Positions 1-7,186 of a stretch of 13,369 bases of DNA are shown one piece after another. Origin of the DNA: JAFDED01 sp964611635 (lineage in GTDB: Bacteria; Desulfobacterota; JAFDED01). The stretch spans positions 1-13,369 of the forward strand of contig CAZTAS010000181.1 in the NCBI GenBank assembly GCA_964611635.1. Direction: 5' to 3'. The position numbers and the translations under genes are program-made. Under the pieces are notes generated by a model. The model worked only from the letters and a program-made list of their open reading frames with translations, was not told where the DNA came from and did no database searches. Within the stretch, counting starts at the first letter, position 1. Each line of letters starts with the position of its first letter.

Positions 1-198
1 ATCATACCCCATAGTATATTATGTTACGCTTAATATGTCAAGTAAGTACTAGCTTGTATTTCCATCTCTTTTCTCATTCTTTCCCATCCGATTCGGGTTT
101 ATATCGCCTATTCATATAAATTATGAATGAGGCAGTGGATTCGAAAGGCCCATATGCACAATTAAGCCCATCGAATCCTTGATAATAAAGGGAGGAAA

Positions 199-217
199 AG
201 AATGAAATTTTCATTCT
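199..217. repeat. 19-bp perfect odd palindrome overlapping an RBS-linked ATG
   Basis: AGAATGAAA and TTTCATTCT flank a single central T. A GGGAGGA run at 190-196 precedes the ATG at 202-204 inside the left arm, but that frame stops after five codons (MKFSF). It could be a dimeric operator site, a small RNA hairpin over a start codon, or the leftover 5' end of a lost gene. Function is not established. Confidence 0.35.
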
Positions 218-359
218 GATTTTATAGCAAGCAATGTATATGCCAATTCCATTCCCTTATGGGAGTGCTTCCCGGGGACACCAGGAATTATTAATTTTTT
301 TATAGCGTTAGATCATGAAAAAAATAGATTCTCTAGGTGTTCGGCTTTACTTTTCCTCG

Positions 360-407
360 GAAAAAAGCCTTGCGGTATAGTGAATTGCTATACTTTTGGC
401 ATTTTTC
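360..407 (-). terminator. Candidate intrinsic terminator of the deacylase transcript
   Basis: Three paired blocks flank a 7-nt loop: GAAAAA (360-365) with TTTTTC (402-407), GCC (367-369) with GGC (398-400), and GTATAG (375-380) with CTATAC (388-393). Read on the minus strand, the stem ends in GGC followed by a run of six T, about 180-225 nt past the deacylase stop. The stem is interrupted and AT-rich, so this is a moderate call. It could also act on the plus strand. Confidence 0.35.
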
Positions 408-585
408 GTCGAGAGATTGACAAATTCCGTCACTTGCCAATATTTTTTCTCATACATAATGTTTATTATGGCTCCATGTGACCGGTCTTTTTCAGATCCA
501 AAATAAAACCAAAACCTGCCCACAAAATAAGTATTTTTTTAATCACAAGCCCTTATTTTTGCTATTAGTTTACACCACCTAGACA

Positions 586-2184
586 TTACCGCCAATAGCC
601 AGGAGGAAAGGCAGGGCCGTATATCCCAACACCAGGTAACATTTTCAGGGACACACCGTTTGCAACGATCACTTTACCATTAAGAATCACATATTTTATT
701 CCATTAGAATACTGATGGGGTTCCAAGTAGGTAGCATTATCTATTATCTCATCGTAATCAAACACCACTAAATCAGCCTTCTTGCCTGTGGCAATCACAC
801 CGCGGTCTCTTATCCCCATAATCTCAGCCGGCAGAGATGTCATTTGGCGAATACCTTGCTCAAGAGATACTATACCCCTCTCCCTTACATACTGACCTAA
901 AAACCTAGGCATAGTTCCGTAAGTCCTCGGATGGACCAGTCGACCAGTAATGCGGGCTGAAAAAGCGCAAGAGGCATCTGAAATAACGGCACAGTATGGA
1001 CTCGAATAAAATACTTCTTGGTCTGCCTCCGTACCGTTGAAATAAATTGCTCTTGCATTGCCTAGGACTACTACAATTTTTATCACCGCGTCAATTGGGT
1101 CTAATCCCCACTCTGCAGCTATATCATTCAAATATCTCCTTTCGATCGACGGATCAAGGTCGCACCAGGTGATTAAAACACCCTCTGCTCCTCCTCTTAA
1201 ATAAAGCAAATCCGCAATTTCGGCCCTAATCTTGGTCAATAACGCTGGATCCTGGAGACGTGCCCTCATCGCATCTCTTCCATCAGCCTGCACCCACTGC
1301 GGAATCAACACACCAACGATAGTTGTGGATCCCGCATCATATGGATAGGCATCGCAAAAGACATTCACACCTCGATCTCGCGCCCTATGCAACATATCAA
1401 TAAGCTCATGTGAAGTCCCCCAGTAAGGTCGGCCAATCACTTTTGCATGAGATATTGTCGCGCGTATTCTGGTTTGCTCTGAGGTGTCTATAATCTCCTG
1501 CCAAGATTCCCTAACCGCATGCGACTGCTCCCTAACGTTCGAAGCATATAATCCATCATACTCTGCTACAACTCTACATAGTTCTACCAGTTCATTCAAA
1601 TCGGCATAGTTCCCCGGGGTATACGTAAGCCCAGACGATAAACCTATAGCACCTTCTTCCATTGCTTGGCGCACAAGAACCTTCATTTCATCCAATTCTT
1701 CAGGAGTTGGCGCCCGATTTGCCATGCCCATTACCCGTCTCCGAATATCTCCATGCCCCGCTAGCAGACCAATGTTTGGCCCAGTCTTCCTATTGTTTAC
1801 CATCTCCAAAAAATCTCCAATGGGAGACGCACCGCTGCCGCAGTTCCCTCCTAGCAGTGTTGTACTGCCCTGCATAACAAAATTGATTGCATATCGATCC
1901 CATAATATATCGCGATCCGCATGAGTGTGTATGTCTATAAACCCAGGGGAAACAATCCTGTTTTTGGCATCTATAATCATATTTGCCTTTACCCCTTTAG
2001 CTATTTTGCCTACCACCACTATCCTGTCATCTCTTATTGCAATATCACCTTGGAAAGCCGGCCGGCCAGTACCATCGATGAGCGTTCCATGTGTAATAAT
2101 AATGTCAAAAGGTTCTTTTTGTTGGCCAAAATCTGGTGTTCCCATAACCGGCATTGCCCTGAATAGGAGCAGGGCTGCCAACAA
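586..2184 (-). CDS. N-acyl-D-amino-acid deacylase (D-aminoacylase family amidohydrolase), signal peptide interrupted
   Basis: Metal-dependent amidohydrolase that by family would hydrolyse N-acyl-D-amino acids to D-amino acid plus carboxylate, probably outside the cytoplasmic membrane. Numbered from TTG 2184 (532 aa): HTH metal motif at H86/H88 after PGFID, bridging Cys in GGNCG (C115), SHAK (H246), DAYPYDAGST (278-287), SDAS with D403, and the family-typical HPRTYGTMPRFLGQYVRE (418-435), followed by the usual ADLVVFD C-terminal beta region. Two oddities are visible. First, the likely true start is ATG 2220, five bases after GGGAGGG, giving MRIKTSMTA, then TAG, then VLLLAALLLF: a signal peptide cut by an in-frame amber codon. 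TTG 2184 has no Shine-Dalgarno. Second, the position 30 residues before H246, normally a zinc-ligand His in a THxRDE-type motif, is Asn216 (YASNVREQ). The rest is full length, so it may be a young pseudogene, a sequence error or a readthrough case. Family call is strong; exact substrate is unknown. Confidence 0.85.
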   Translation of the reverse strand: MLAALLLFRAMPVMGTPDFGQQKEPFDIIITHGTLIDGTGRPAFQGDIAIRDDRIVVVGKIAKGVKANMIIDAKNRIVSPGFIDIHTHADRDILWDRYAINFVMQGSTTLLGGNCGSGASPIGDFLEMVNNRKTGPNIGLLAGHGDIRRRVMGMANRAPTPEELDEMKVLVRQAMEEGAIGLSSGLTYTPGNYADLNELVELCRVVAEYDGLYASNVREQSHAVRESWQEIIDTSEQTRIRATISHAKVIGRPYWGTSHELIDMLHRARDRGVNVFCDAYPYDAGSTTIVGVLIPQWVQADGRDAMRARLQDPALLTKIRAEIADLLYLRGGAEGVLITWCDLDPSIERRYLNDIAAEWGLDPIDAVIKIVVVLGNARAIYFNGTEADQEVFYSSPYCAVISDASCAFSARITGRLVHPRTYGTMPRFLGQYVRERGIVSLEQGIRQMTSLPAEIMGIRDRGVIATGKKADLVVFDYDEIIDNATYLEPHQYSNGIKYVILNGKVIVANGVSLKMLPGVGIYGPAFPPGYWR

Positions 2185-2225
2185 TAAAACCTAGGCCGTC
2201 ATTGATGTTTTAATTCTCATTCTGG

Positions 2226-2232
2226 CCCTCCC
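2226..2232 (-). promoter_or_regulatory. Ribosome binding site marking the natural deacylase start (ATG 2220)
   Basis: On the minus strand GGGAGGG ends five bases before ATG 2220-2218. The frame from this ATG matches the deacylase frame and encodes a basic N-region, but it hits TAG at 2193-2191 after nine codons. This strong site argues that the annotated TTG start is not the original one. Confidence 0.6.
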
Positions 2233-2316
2233 ACTTTCTTTACTTTTGTAGACCCTCTACCGTCTGAGATAGTCCTAAGAGAATAGTAGCTTCAATCAAC
2301 TTGGCAATTTTGAATT

Positions 2317-2325
2317 ATTATAGCA
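2317..2325 (-). promoter_or_regulatory. Extended -10 promoter candidate for the deacylase
   Basis: The minus strand reads TGCTATAAT, a consensus -10 hexamer with the TGn extension, about 95 bp upstream of ATG 2220. No good -35 is seen at 16-18 bp, which is tolerated in extended -10 promoters. The predicted leader contains a small hairpin, GTAGA-GGG-TCTAC, close to the RBS. Confidence 0.4.
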
Positions 2326-2772
2326 TAATTCCGATGAACAATATTCATGTGCACATCCTTGTACTATGAATCTATAAATTCCTGGCGCATGAGCTGTGAA
2401 TGTAACTCCTTGATTATTAATTGCTCAAACAAACAGTTGAAGCTGCTCTGAGGCTATAAATGGGAAAAATGCAATTACACTAAGTATTAAGAATAACTTA
2501 AATGATACAAATATCACTGCAAATATTTTAAAGAGAAAAACAACAAGAATCAAATGAGGTGGTTTAAATGTCAAAGCATAAAAACCTTTTATTAAGGGAG
2601 CCTTAGAGCAGCTATTTTTGGAAATAAGTTTAAGCAGAATGGAAAAACTGCAATAGTTAAAAAAATTAGTGCTTCTAGCAGCTAGCTTCAGGTCGCTCCG
2701 CCGGTAATAAAGAAAAAATTTCTTTTTTGACCTCATACCCGTGGCAAGCTATGGGGAATTCCAAGTTAAGGT

Positions 2773-2801
2773 TTGACTTCCAGAGCATAAACTGTTATAA
2801 A
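2773..2801 (+). promoter_or_regulatory. Sigma70-type promoter of the oxidoreductase operon
   Basis: TTGACT (2773-2778), a 17-bp spacer, then TATAAA (2796-2801) preceded by TGT, which adds an extended -10 element. Both hexamers match consensus at five of six bases with ideal spacing. The predicted start near 2808 leaves a leader of about 120 nt before ATG 2931. Confidence 0.6.
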
Positions 2802-2930
2802 TATAAAGAGACCTACCATAAAACAGAGCCCCTGAAGATCAGTTTATCAAATCTTCTGAATTCTTAAGGGCATTTAGCAATTCAATATTAAGCTTTAAGC
2901 TTTGTGTGTATAAATTGAGGAGGGTTTTAA

Positions 2931-3620
2931 ATGGAAAAACATGACTTGGTGTATAGTTGCGCGCTCTGTTCAGTGCGGAAACGAATTTGTGTATCACATG
3001 ATGGAACTGCTCCCGAGTTTTGCCCCACCTTGCATGGCCCTAAAGAATTGCTTCAAGAGACACTGGAGGAATACAAAAAAGATGAAATCCGGGAGTTTGC
3101 CCGACAGTCCAGTATTCAAGAGGCGGAGTGTTATGCAAGCCGGGATGCCAAGCCGTTTGTCGCGCGCCCTACGAAACCAAGGGTGCTGGAAATCATAGAG
3201 TTCGCCAAAAGAATGGAATACAAAAGACTTGGTATAGCGTTTTGTGGAGGTCTGAAGAGGGAGGCTGAAATCCTGCATCGGCTTCTCCTTTCCCACGGGT
3301 TCCAGGTCGTTTCGGTGATATGCAAGGCTGGCCGGACTCCTAAGGAAAAGATTGGCATTAAGGAGCACGAAAAAATCCGCATCGGGCAGTTCGAGGCAAT
3401 GTGCAGCCCGATTGGTCAGGCAAAGCTTTTGAACTATGCAGGCACCGAGCTGAACATAGTCATGGGTCTATGCGTTGGCCACGATTCTCTTTTCTTCAAA
3501 TATTCCCGGTCACCCACCACCGTCCTGGTGACAAAGGACCGTGTGATGGGCCACAACCCTGTGGCTGCACTTTATACCATCGATTCATATTCCAGGCGCC
3601 TGAAGAACCCTGATTCCTGA
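2931..3620 (+). CDS. DUF1847 family cysteine-rich, probably metal-binding protein
   Basis: 229 aa, probably cytoplasmic, no signal peptide or membrane segment. Recognised as DUF1847 from an N-terminal zinc- or iron-sulfur-type cluster (C10xxC13, C20, C31 followed by Pro) and the family core: EIIEFAKRMEYKRLGIAFC (87-105), VVSVICK (126-132), EKIRIGQFEAMCSPIGQAK (147-165), GTELNIVMGLCVGHDSLF (171-188) and DRVMGHNPVAALYT (203-216). Conserved Cys in the core are C105, C131, C158 and C181. The biochemical function of the family is not known to me; the cysteine pattern suggests metal or cluster binding. ATG 2931 is preceded by a strong RBS, GAGGAGGG at 2917-2924. It is the first gene after the promoter and lies 22 nt before the gamma-alpha subunit, so it is very likely co-transcribed with the oxidoreductase. 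Confidence 0.85.
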   Translation: MEKHDLVYSCALCSVRKRICVSHDGTAPEFCPTLHGPKELLQETLEEYKKDEIREFARQSSIQEAECYASRDAKPFVARPTKPRVLEIIEFAKRMEYKRLGIAFCGGLKREAEILHRLLLSHGFQVVSVICKAGRTPKEKIGIKEHEKIRIGQFEAMCSPIGQAKLLNYAGTELNIVMGLCVGHDSLFFKYSRSPTTVLVTKDRVMGHNPVAALYTIDSYSRRLKNPDS

Positions 3621-3642
3621 TCCATTAAAAGGAGTATCATAC

Positions 3643-5415
3643 ATGGGCAAGTTCCAGATTCGCATAGCGGGCTTCGGAGGCCAGGGCGTGGTCACGGCTG
3701 GGAAGGTTTTTGGCTTGGCCGCAGCCCTATATGAGGGAAAAAACACCGTTAATACCCAATCTTATGGGCCCGAATCGCGTGGCGGTGCCTGCCGTTCAGA
3801 GGTGGTTACATCCGAAAGTGATATTCTTTATCCCAGAGTCCGATTTTCGGACGTGCTGGTTACCCTATCTAGACCTGCCTTTGAAGCCTATGCTTCCAAT
3901 ATGGAGCCGGGAAGTCTTCTAATCCTCGATCCCAACTCGGTTCAGGGAGACTTTTCCCACCTGCCTTGCCGGGTATTCAAAATTCCGACAGCACAAATCG
4001 CTCACAAAATGGGCCGCATACAGACGCAAAACATGGTGGTATTGGGAGCCCTTCAACAATTGACGAAAATTGTTTCCATTGGCGCGCTGGAACAGGCCAT
4101 CAGGGATAGTACCCCCGAAAATACTTGGGAGTTAAATATCCGGGCCTTTCGAGAGGGCATCCGCTATGCAAGGGGGCTTGATGAGTCGGAAGCGGCCCCG
4201 GAAAGGGAAGAAATCGAGTGGAGAGAGGAGCTCAAAGAATCTAGGAAATTAATTACCTTAACGAACGATGGTGTCCTGGCGCCTGGAGAGTATTTCATCC
4301 AGGGATCCGAAGCAGTGATGGAGGGCGCACTTATGGCGGGCTGCCGGTGTTATGCTGGATATCCCATAACGCCGGCCAGTGAGATTATGGAGGCCGCTGC
4401 CAGAAGGATGCCACAGGCAGGTGGATATTTTATCCAGATGGAAGATGAACTCGCTTCCGCCTGCTCTTTGATAGGGGCCTCCTGGAGCGGGGCCAAAGCC
4501 ATGACTGCTACCTCGAGCCCGGGATTCTCACTAATGCAAGAGGCTATCAGCTTTGCCATCATGACCGAGACGCCCTTTCTCATCGTGGACGTTCAGCGCC
4601 CCGGTCCCGGCCAGGGCTACATCACCTCTTCGCAGGAGGATGTGATGCAGGCGCGGTGGGGACATCATGGTGAGGGTAGTCTTATTGCCCTGGCACCCGC
4701 TTCGGTCCAGGAGATGTTCGACCTTACCATTGAGTCGTTTAACTATGCGGAGAAATGGCGTGTACCAGTTATCATGCTGGCTGACGAGGCAGTAGCTCAT
4801 ATGCGCGAACGCATCGTGGTTCCCCCCAGAGATAAGATTCGGCTGATCTCTCGCGCCAGGCCTCAGGAAGCTAATATATCACCAGCGGATTATCTGCCCC
4901 TGGGCGGGAGCGAAGTGCCGTTGATGGCTGGGTTTGGCGATGGTTATCAAATCGATGTGGTTAGCCTCGTTCATACGCCTGATGGACGTGTAAGCGGGTA
5001 CAACTCTCAACTTCATTTGGATACTGTTCGGAGAATAGCTCAAAAGATTGAGAATAACGCCGACCGGATAGCCAGGATAGAAACGCAATTTCTCGAAGGA
5101 GCCCGGCGTGTGGTCCTCTGTTATGGGGCACCCTCCCGATCTTCTCTGGAGGCCGTTATGGAAGCACGGGAACATGGACACTCTGATGTTGGCTATATCC
5201 GTCTTGTGACGCTATGGCCCTTCCCTGAGGAGACACTCCGCGATTTGATCCCGGCAGGAGTTAAAAACATTATAATGCCCGAAATGAACCTGGGCATGAT
5301 GATACACCCCCTCAGGGAAGCCTTGCGTGATCGAGTTGAAAAATTCATACCCGTTCCCTCTCTCGGAACCATCCACACGCCTGAATTGATACTTGAAGCC
5401 ATCGATTCTGGATGA
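3643..5415 (+). CDS. korA: 2-oxoacid:ferredoxin oxidoreductase, fused gamma-alpha subunit (KorA-like)
   Basis: 590 aa. With the beta subunit it would oxidise a 2-oxoacid and CoA to acyl-CoA, CO2 and reduced ferredoxin in the cytoplasm. The gamma domain occupies about 1-180: GFGGQGVVTAGKV (10-22), SYGPESRGGACRSEV (40-54) and the DVLVTLSRPAFEAY stretch (70-83). After a charged linker (about 181-212) comes the alpha (pyrimidine-binding) domain: YAGYPITPASEIMEAAA (237-253), EDELASACSLIGASWSGAKA (267-286), TSSPGFSLMQEAI (290-302), ARWGHHGEGS (337-346), and the C-terminal transketolase-like domain with VTLWPFPEE (522-530). The loop QRPGPGQGYIT (318-328) replaces the usual GPSTGxPT, so the substrate may be unusual. 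ATG 3643 has AAAAGGAG eight bases upstream. Gamma-alpha fusions are known in KOR enzymes. The symbol is by family; 2-oxoglutarate specificity is not shown. Confidence 0.88.
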   Translation: MGKFQIRIAGFGGQGVVTAGKVFGLAAALYEGKNTVNTQSYGPESRGGACRSEVVTSESDILYPRVRFSDVLVTLSRPAFEAYASNMEPGSLLILDPNSVQGDFSHLPCRVFKIPTAQIAHKMGRIQTQNMVVLGALQQLTKIVSIGALEQAIRDSTPENTWELNIRAFREGIRYARGLDESEAAPEREEIEWREELKESRKLITLTNDGVLAPGEYFIQGSEAVMEGALMAGCRCYAGYPITPASEIMEAAARRMPQAGGYFIQMEDELASACSLIGASWSGAKAMTATSSPGFSLMQEAISFAIMTETPFLIVDVQRPGPGQGYITSSQEDVMQARWGHHGEGSLIALAPASVQEMFDLTIESFNYAEKWRVPVIMLADEAVAHMRERIVVPPRDKIRLISRARPQEANISPADYLPLGGSEVPLMAGFGDGYQIDVVSLVHTPDGRVSGYNSQLHLDTVRRIAQKIENNADRIARIETQFLEGARRVVLCYGAPSRSSLEAVMEAREHGHSDVGYIRLVTLWPFPEETLRDLIPAGVKNIIMPEMNLGMMIHPLREALRDRVEKFIPVPSLGTIHTPELILEAIDSG

Positions 5416-5446
5416 AATTATCAATCCATAATAATGAAGATAGGAC

Positions 5447-5469
5447 CCATTAACAATTTATTTTAATGG
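5447..5469 (+). promoter_or_regulatory. Intercistronic hairpin between gamma-alpha and beta genes
   Basis: CCATTAA (5447-5453) pairs with TTAATGG (5463-5469) around a 9-nt loop and is followed by an A/T run ending TTTT. It lies in an unusually long, AT-rich 105-nt gap inside an otherwise compact operon. It might be a leaky terminator or an mRNA-processing/stability element; it is too AT-rich to be a strong terminator. Confidence 0.3.
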
Positions 5470-5520
5470 AATTATTTTAGAGCTTCCATTTACCAAAGAA
5501 TTGTGAAAACGAGAGTTGAA

Positions 5521-6372
5521 ATGAAAACACCCTTACACCCAATGCTCAAATACTTAAAGACATCCAGCCCCACAGGAGACCGACTTCCCACCATTTTGTG
5601 CCCGGGTTGCGGACATGGCCAGGTTCTAAATTACACCATGTATGCCGTGGACCAGCTAATCCAGGCAGAGGAAGCGGAAAAAGAACAGTTTGTGTTTGTG
5701 ACTGGCGTGGGATGCGCAGCCCGGCTGGCTTCCCAATACCTCGCCCTGGACTCCATCTGGAGCCTCCATGGCCGTACCCCTGCAGTGGCCACCGGCATCT
5801 TGATGGGCAACCCCAATCTGAAAGTCATCATTTGGGCAGGCGATGGTGACGTGGCAGCCATCGGGGGCAACCACCTCATACATGCATGCCGCCGCAACAT
5901 CGACCTCACCGTGATATGCATGAATAACGGCCTTTACGGAATGACGGGGGGACAGGTGGCCCCAACCACCCTTCAGGGGAAAATCACCACCACGACCCCC
6001 TACTGCAATATGGAGCGTCCCTTTGACCTGTGTGATCTAACTCGGTCCGCGGGGGCAACATATGTGGCCCGCTGGACAACAGCCCATGCTCGTTCTTGCG
6101 TGCGGGCCATTGCTAAGGGGATAAGAAAAAAGGGCCTGGCCTTTATTGAGATATTAACCCAGTGTCCAACGCACCAACGTCGCAGAGCGCCGGAAATATT
6201 AAAGTTTTTCAGGGAAACAACCGTTTTACGAACTCAATACGAAAAGGATCCAGATAAATACAAGGAACGCATTATCCTTGGTGAATTTGTGGACACTGAG
6301 GCACCGGAGTGGATTGCTTCGGCGCAGGAGCTCATCAGGCAGCAATGCGGAGGGAATCGCCATGGAAAGTAA
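5521..6372 (+). CDS. korB: 2-oxoacid:ferredoxin oxidoreductase beta subunit (TPP and 4Fe-4S, KorB-like)
   Basis: 283 aa from ATG 5521. This subunit carries thiamine diphosphate and one [4Fe-4S] cluster. Visible are CPGCGHG (C27, C30), TGVGC (C65) and TQCPT (C215), the four expected cluster cysteines; the TPP/Mg motif GDGD (107-110) running to NNGLYGMTGGQ (135-145); and LHGRTPAVATGI (82-93). The ILTQCPTxxxR pattern resembles the KOR/VOR group rather than pyruvate-specific enzymes. I chose ATG 5521 because GAGAG lies five bases upstream and MKTPLHPMLKYL is a natural N-terminus; GTG 5503 in the same frame would add six residues and has no better RBS. The gene is 105 nt after the gamma-alpha gene and its 3' end overlaps the ferredoxin gene by 11 nt, implying translational coupling. 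Its partner is the fused subunit upstream. Confidence 0.88.
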   Translation: MKTPLHPMLKYLKTSSPTGDRLPTILCPGCGHGQVLNYTMYAVDQLIQAEEAEKEQFVFVTGVGCAARLASQYLALDSIWSLHGRTPAVATGILMGNPNLKVIIWAGDGDVAAIGGNHLIHACRRNIDLTVICMNNGLYGMTGGQVAPTTLQGKITTTTPYCNMERPFDLCDLTRSAGATYVARWTTAHARSCVRAIAKGIRKKGLAFIEILTQCPTHQRRRAPEILKFFRETTVLRTQYEKDPDKYKERIILGEFVDTEAPEWIASAQELIRQQCGGNRHGK

Positions 6373-6571
6373 TCCTTGCCTGTTTATAAATTCCCGTTAC
6401 TGCAAAGGATGTGGGATCTGCGTGGCCGAGTGTCCTGTTGATGCCATCGAGATGGCCGACACCATGAACGAGCGCGGTTACTTTCTGCCCAAGGAGTTGG
6501 ACATGTCCCGCTGCCGCCGATGCGGAATGTGCATGTTGATGTGTCCTGATTTTGCCATAACCATCGAATAG
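6362..6571 (+). CDS. korD: 2[4Fe-4S] ferredoxin, delta subunit of the 2-oxoacid oxidoreductase
   Basis: 69 aa small iron-sulfur protein that would carry electrons from the beta-subunit cluster to ferredoxin. Two complete cluster motifs are visible: C14xxC17xxC20xxxC24-Pro and C51xxC54xxC57xxxC61-Pro, separated by a 26-residue insert as in KorD/VorD and PorD-like delta subunits. ATG 6362 is chosen over longer frames because GGAGGG (6349-6354) lies seven bases upstream and the product starts immediately before the first cluster. It overlaps the last codons of the beta gene by 11 nt, strong evidence for one operon and for a physical complex. Specific substrate of the complex is unknown. Confidence 0.85.
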   Translation: MESNPCLFINSRYCKGCGICVAECPVDAIEMADTMNERGYFLPKELDMSRCRRCGMCMLMCPDFAITIE

Positions 6572-6607
6572 TCCGTAAGCCCGTAAGCTTCTTATCGTTG
6601 CCTCCCA

Positions 6608-6629
6608 GCCTCACGGGCAAGCCTGAGGC
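6608..6629 (+). repeat. GC-rich hairpin between ferredoxin and hydrolase genes
   Basis: GCCTCA (6608-6613) pairs with TGAGGC (6624-6629), and an inner GGC-AA-GCC extends the stem. No T-run follows, so it is not an intrinsic terminator. It may be an mRNA end-protecting or processing structure within the 93-nt gap. Confidence 0.3.
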
Positions 6630-6664
6630 AAAGAAGGATTCGGCCCTTGCATGGAGGGATAATC

Positions 6665-7186
6665 ATGGAAAAGAAAGCTTTGATCGTTATAGACATGCTC
6701 AAGGACTTCGTCGAACCGGATGGCAAGCTTTATTGCGGAGAAACTGCTCAGGCCATCGTCCCCTTTGTCCGGGAAAAGATCGAGGAATTTCACCGTACGG
6801 GAGAGCCTGTTATCTTTCTAATGGACAACCACGCTCCAGATGATCCGGAGTTCAAGATGTTTCCTCCCCATTGTGTGGCCGGCACTTCGGGTGCAGAAGT
6901 GATCGACACGCTTCCCGTGGGGCCGGGAGACTATAGGGTACCCAAAACGCGCTATTCTGGATTCTTCCGGACCAACCTGGAGGAAATCCTTCAAAAAGAG
7001 GCCCCTGATGTGGTACATATAGTTGGAGTTTGTACATCCATATGCGTGATGTATACTTGCGCTGATCTGCGCAATCGAGATTTTGAAGTGGTGGTTTATA
7101 AAAAAGGGGTGGCTGATTTTGACTCCGAGGCTCATGCCTTCGCACTCAAGAACTTGGAAAAGGTTCTAGGCGCTCGCTTGGTGTGA
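6665..7186 (+). CDS. Nicotinamidase/isochorismatase-family cysteine hydrolase
   Basis: 173 aa, cytoplasmic. The family hydrolyses amides or vinyl ethers through an Asp-Lys-Cys triad. Here D10 (VIDMLKDFV), K94 (VPKTRYSGFF) and C127 (VGVCTSICV) are all present. The metal-site pattern of nicotinamidases is also there: D54-N-H56 and H69 (MDNHAPDD and FPPHCVAGTSGAEV), so an amidase such as a nicotinamidase is more likely than an isochorismatase. The length is close to the family norm. ATG 6665 is chosen because GGAGGG (6653-6658) lies six bases upstream; a TTG at 6647 would start before this RBS. It lies 93 nt after the delta ferredoxin in the same direction with no clear terminator between, so it is probably the last gene of the operon. 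Natural substrate is not determined; nicotinamide salvage or hydrolysis of a pathway-specific amide are both possible. Confidence 0.8.
   Translation: MEKKALIVIDMLKDFVEPDGKLYCGETAQAIVPFVREKIEEFHRTGEPVIFLMDNHAPDDPEFKMFPPHCVAGTSGAEVIDTLPVGPGDYRVPKTRYSGFFRTNLEEILQKEAPDVVHIVGVCTSICVMYTCADLRNRDFEVVVYKKGVADFDSEAHAFALKNLEKVLGARLV

Larger units (their letters stand above)
1..585. other. AT-rich non-coding spacer
   Basis: No convincing gene is visible on either strand. It holds a 19-bp palindrome just after a Shine-Dalgarno-like run (190-217) and an interrupted hairpin (360-407), listed separately. A further weak A/T-only inverted repeat (AAAATAAG at 524-531 with CTTATTTT at 552-559) lies just downstream of the minus-strand deacylase stop codon. 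Confidence 0.6.
2221..2930. other. Divergent AT-rich intergenic region
   Basis: About 710 bp separate the divergent deacylase and oxidoreductase operons. It holds one promoter per direction (2317-2325 minus; 2773-2801 plus). AAGCTT-T-AAGCTT at 2890-2902, a short palindrome, sits just before the RBS of the plus-strand operon and could be an operator. A 103-codon minus-strand frame (2425-2736) is F/K/L/I-rich with no RBS and is not accepted as a gene. Confidence 0.55.

Noticed and set aside
2425..2736. 103-codon minus-strand frame with a hydrophobic stretch
   Set aside because: AT-rich sequence readily yields F/K/L/I-rich frames; there is no Shine-Dalgarno before its ATG and no recognisable family.
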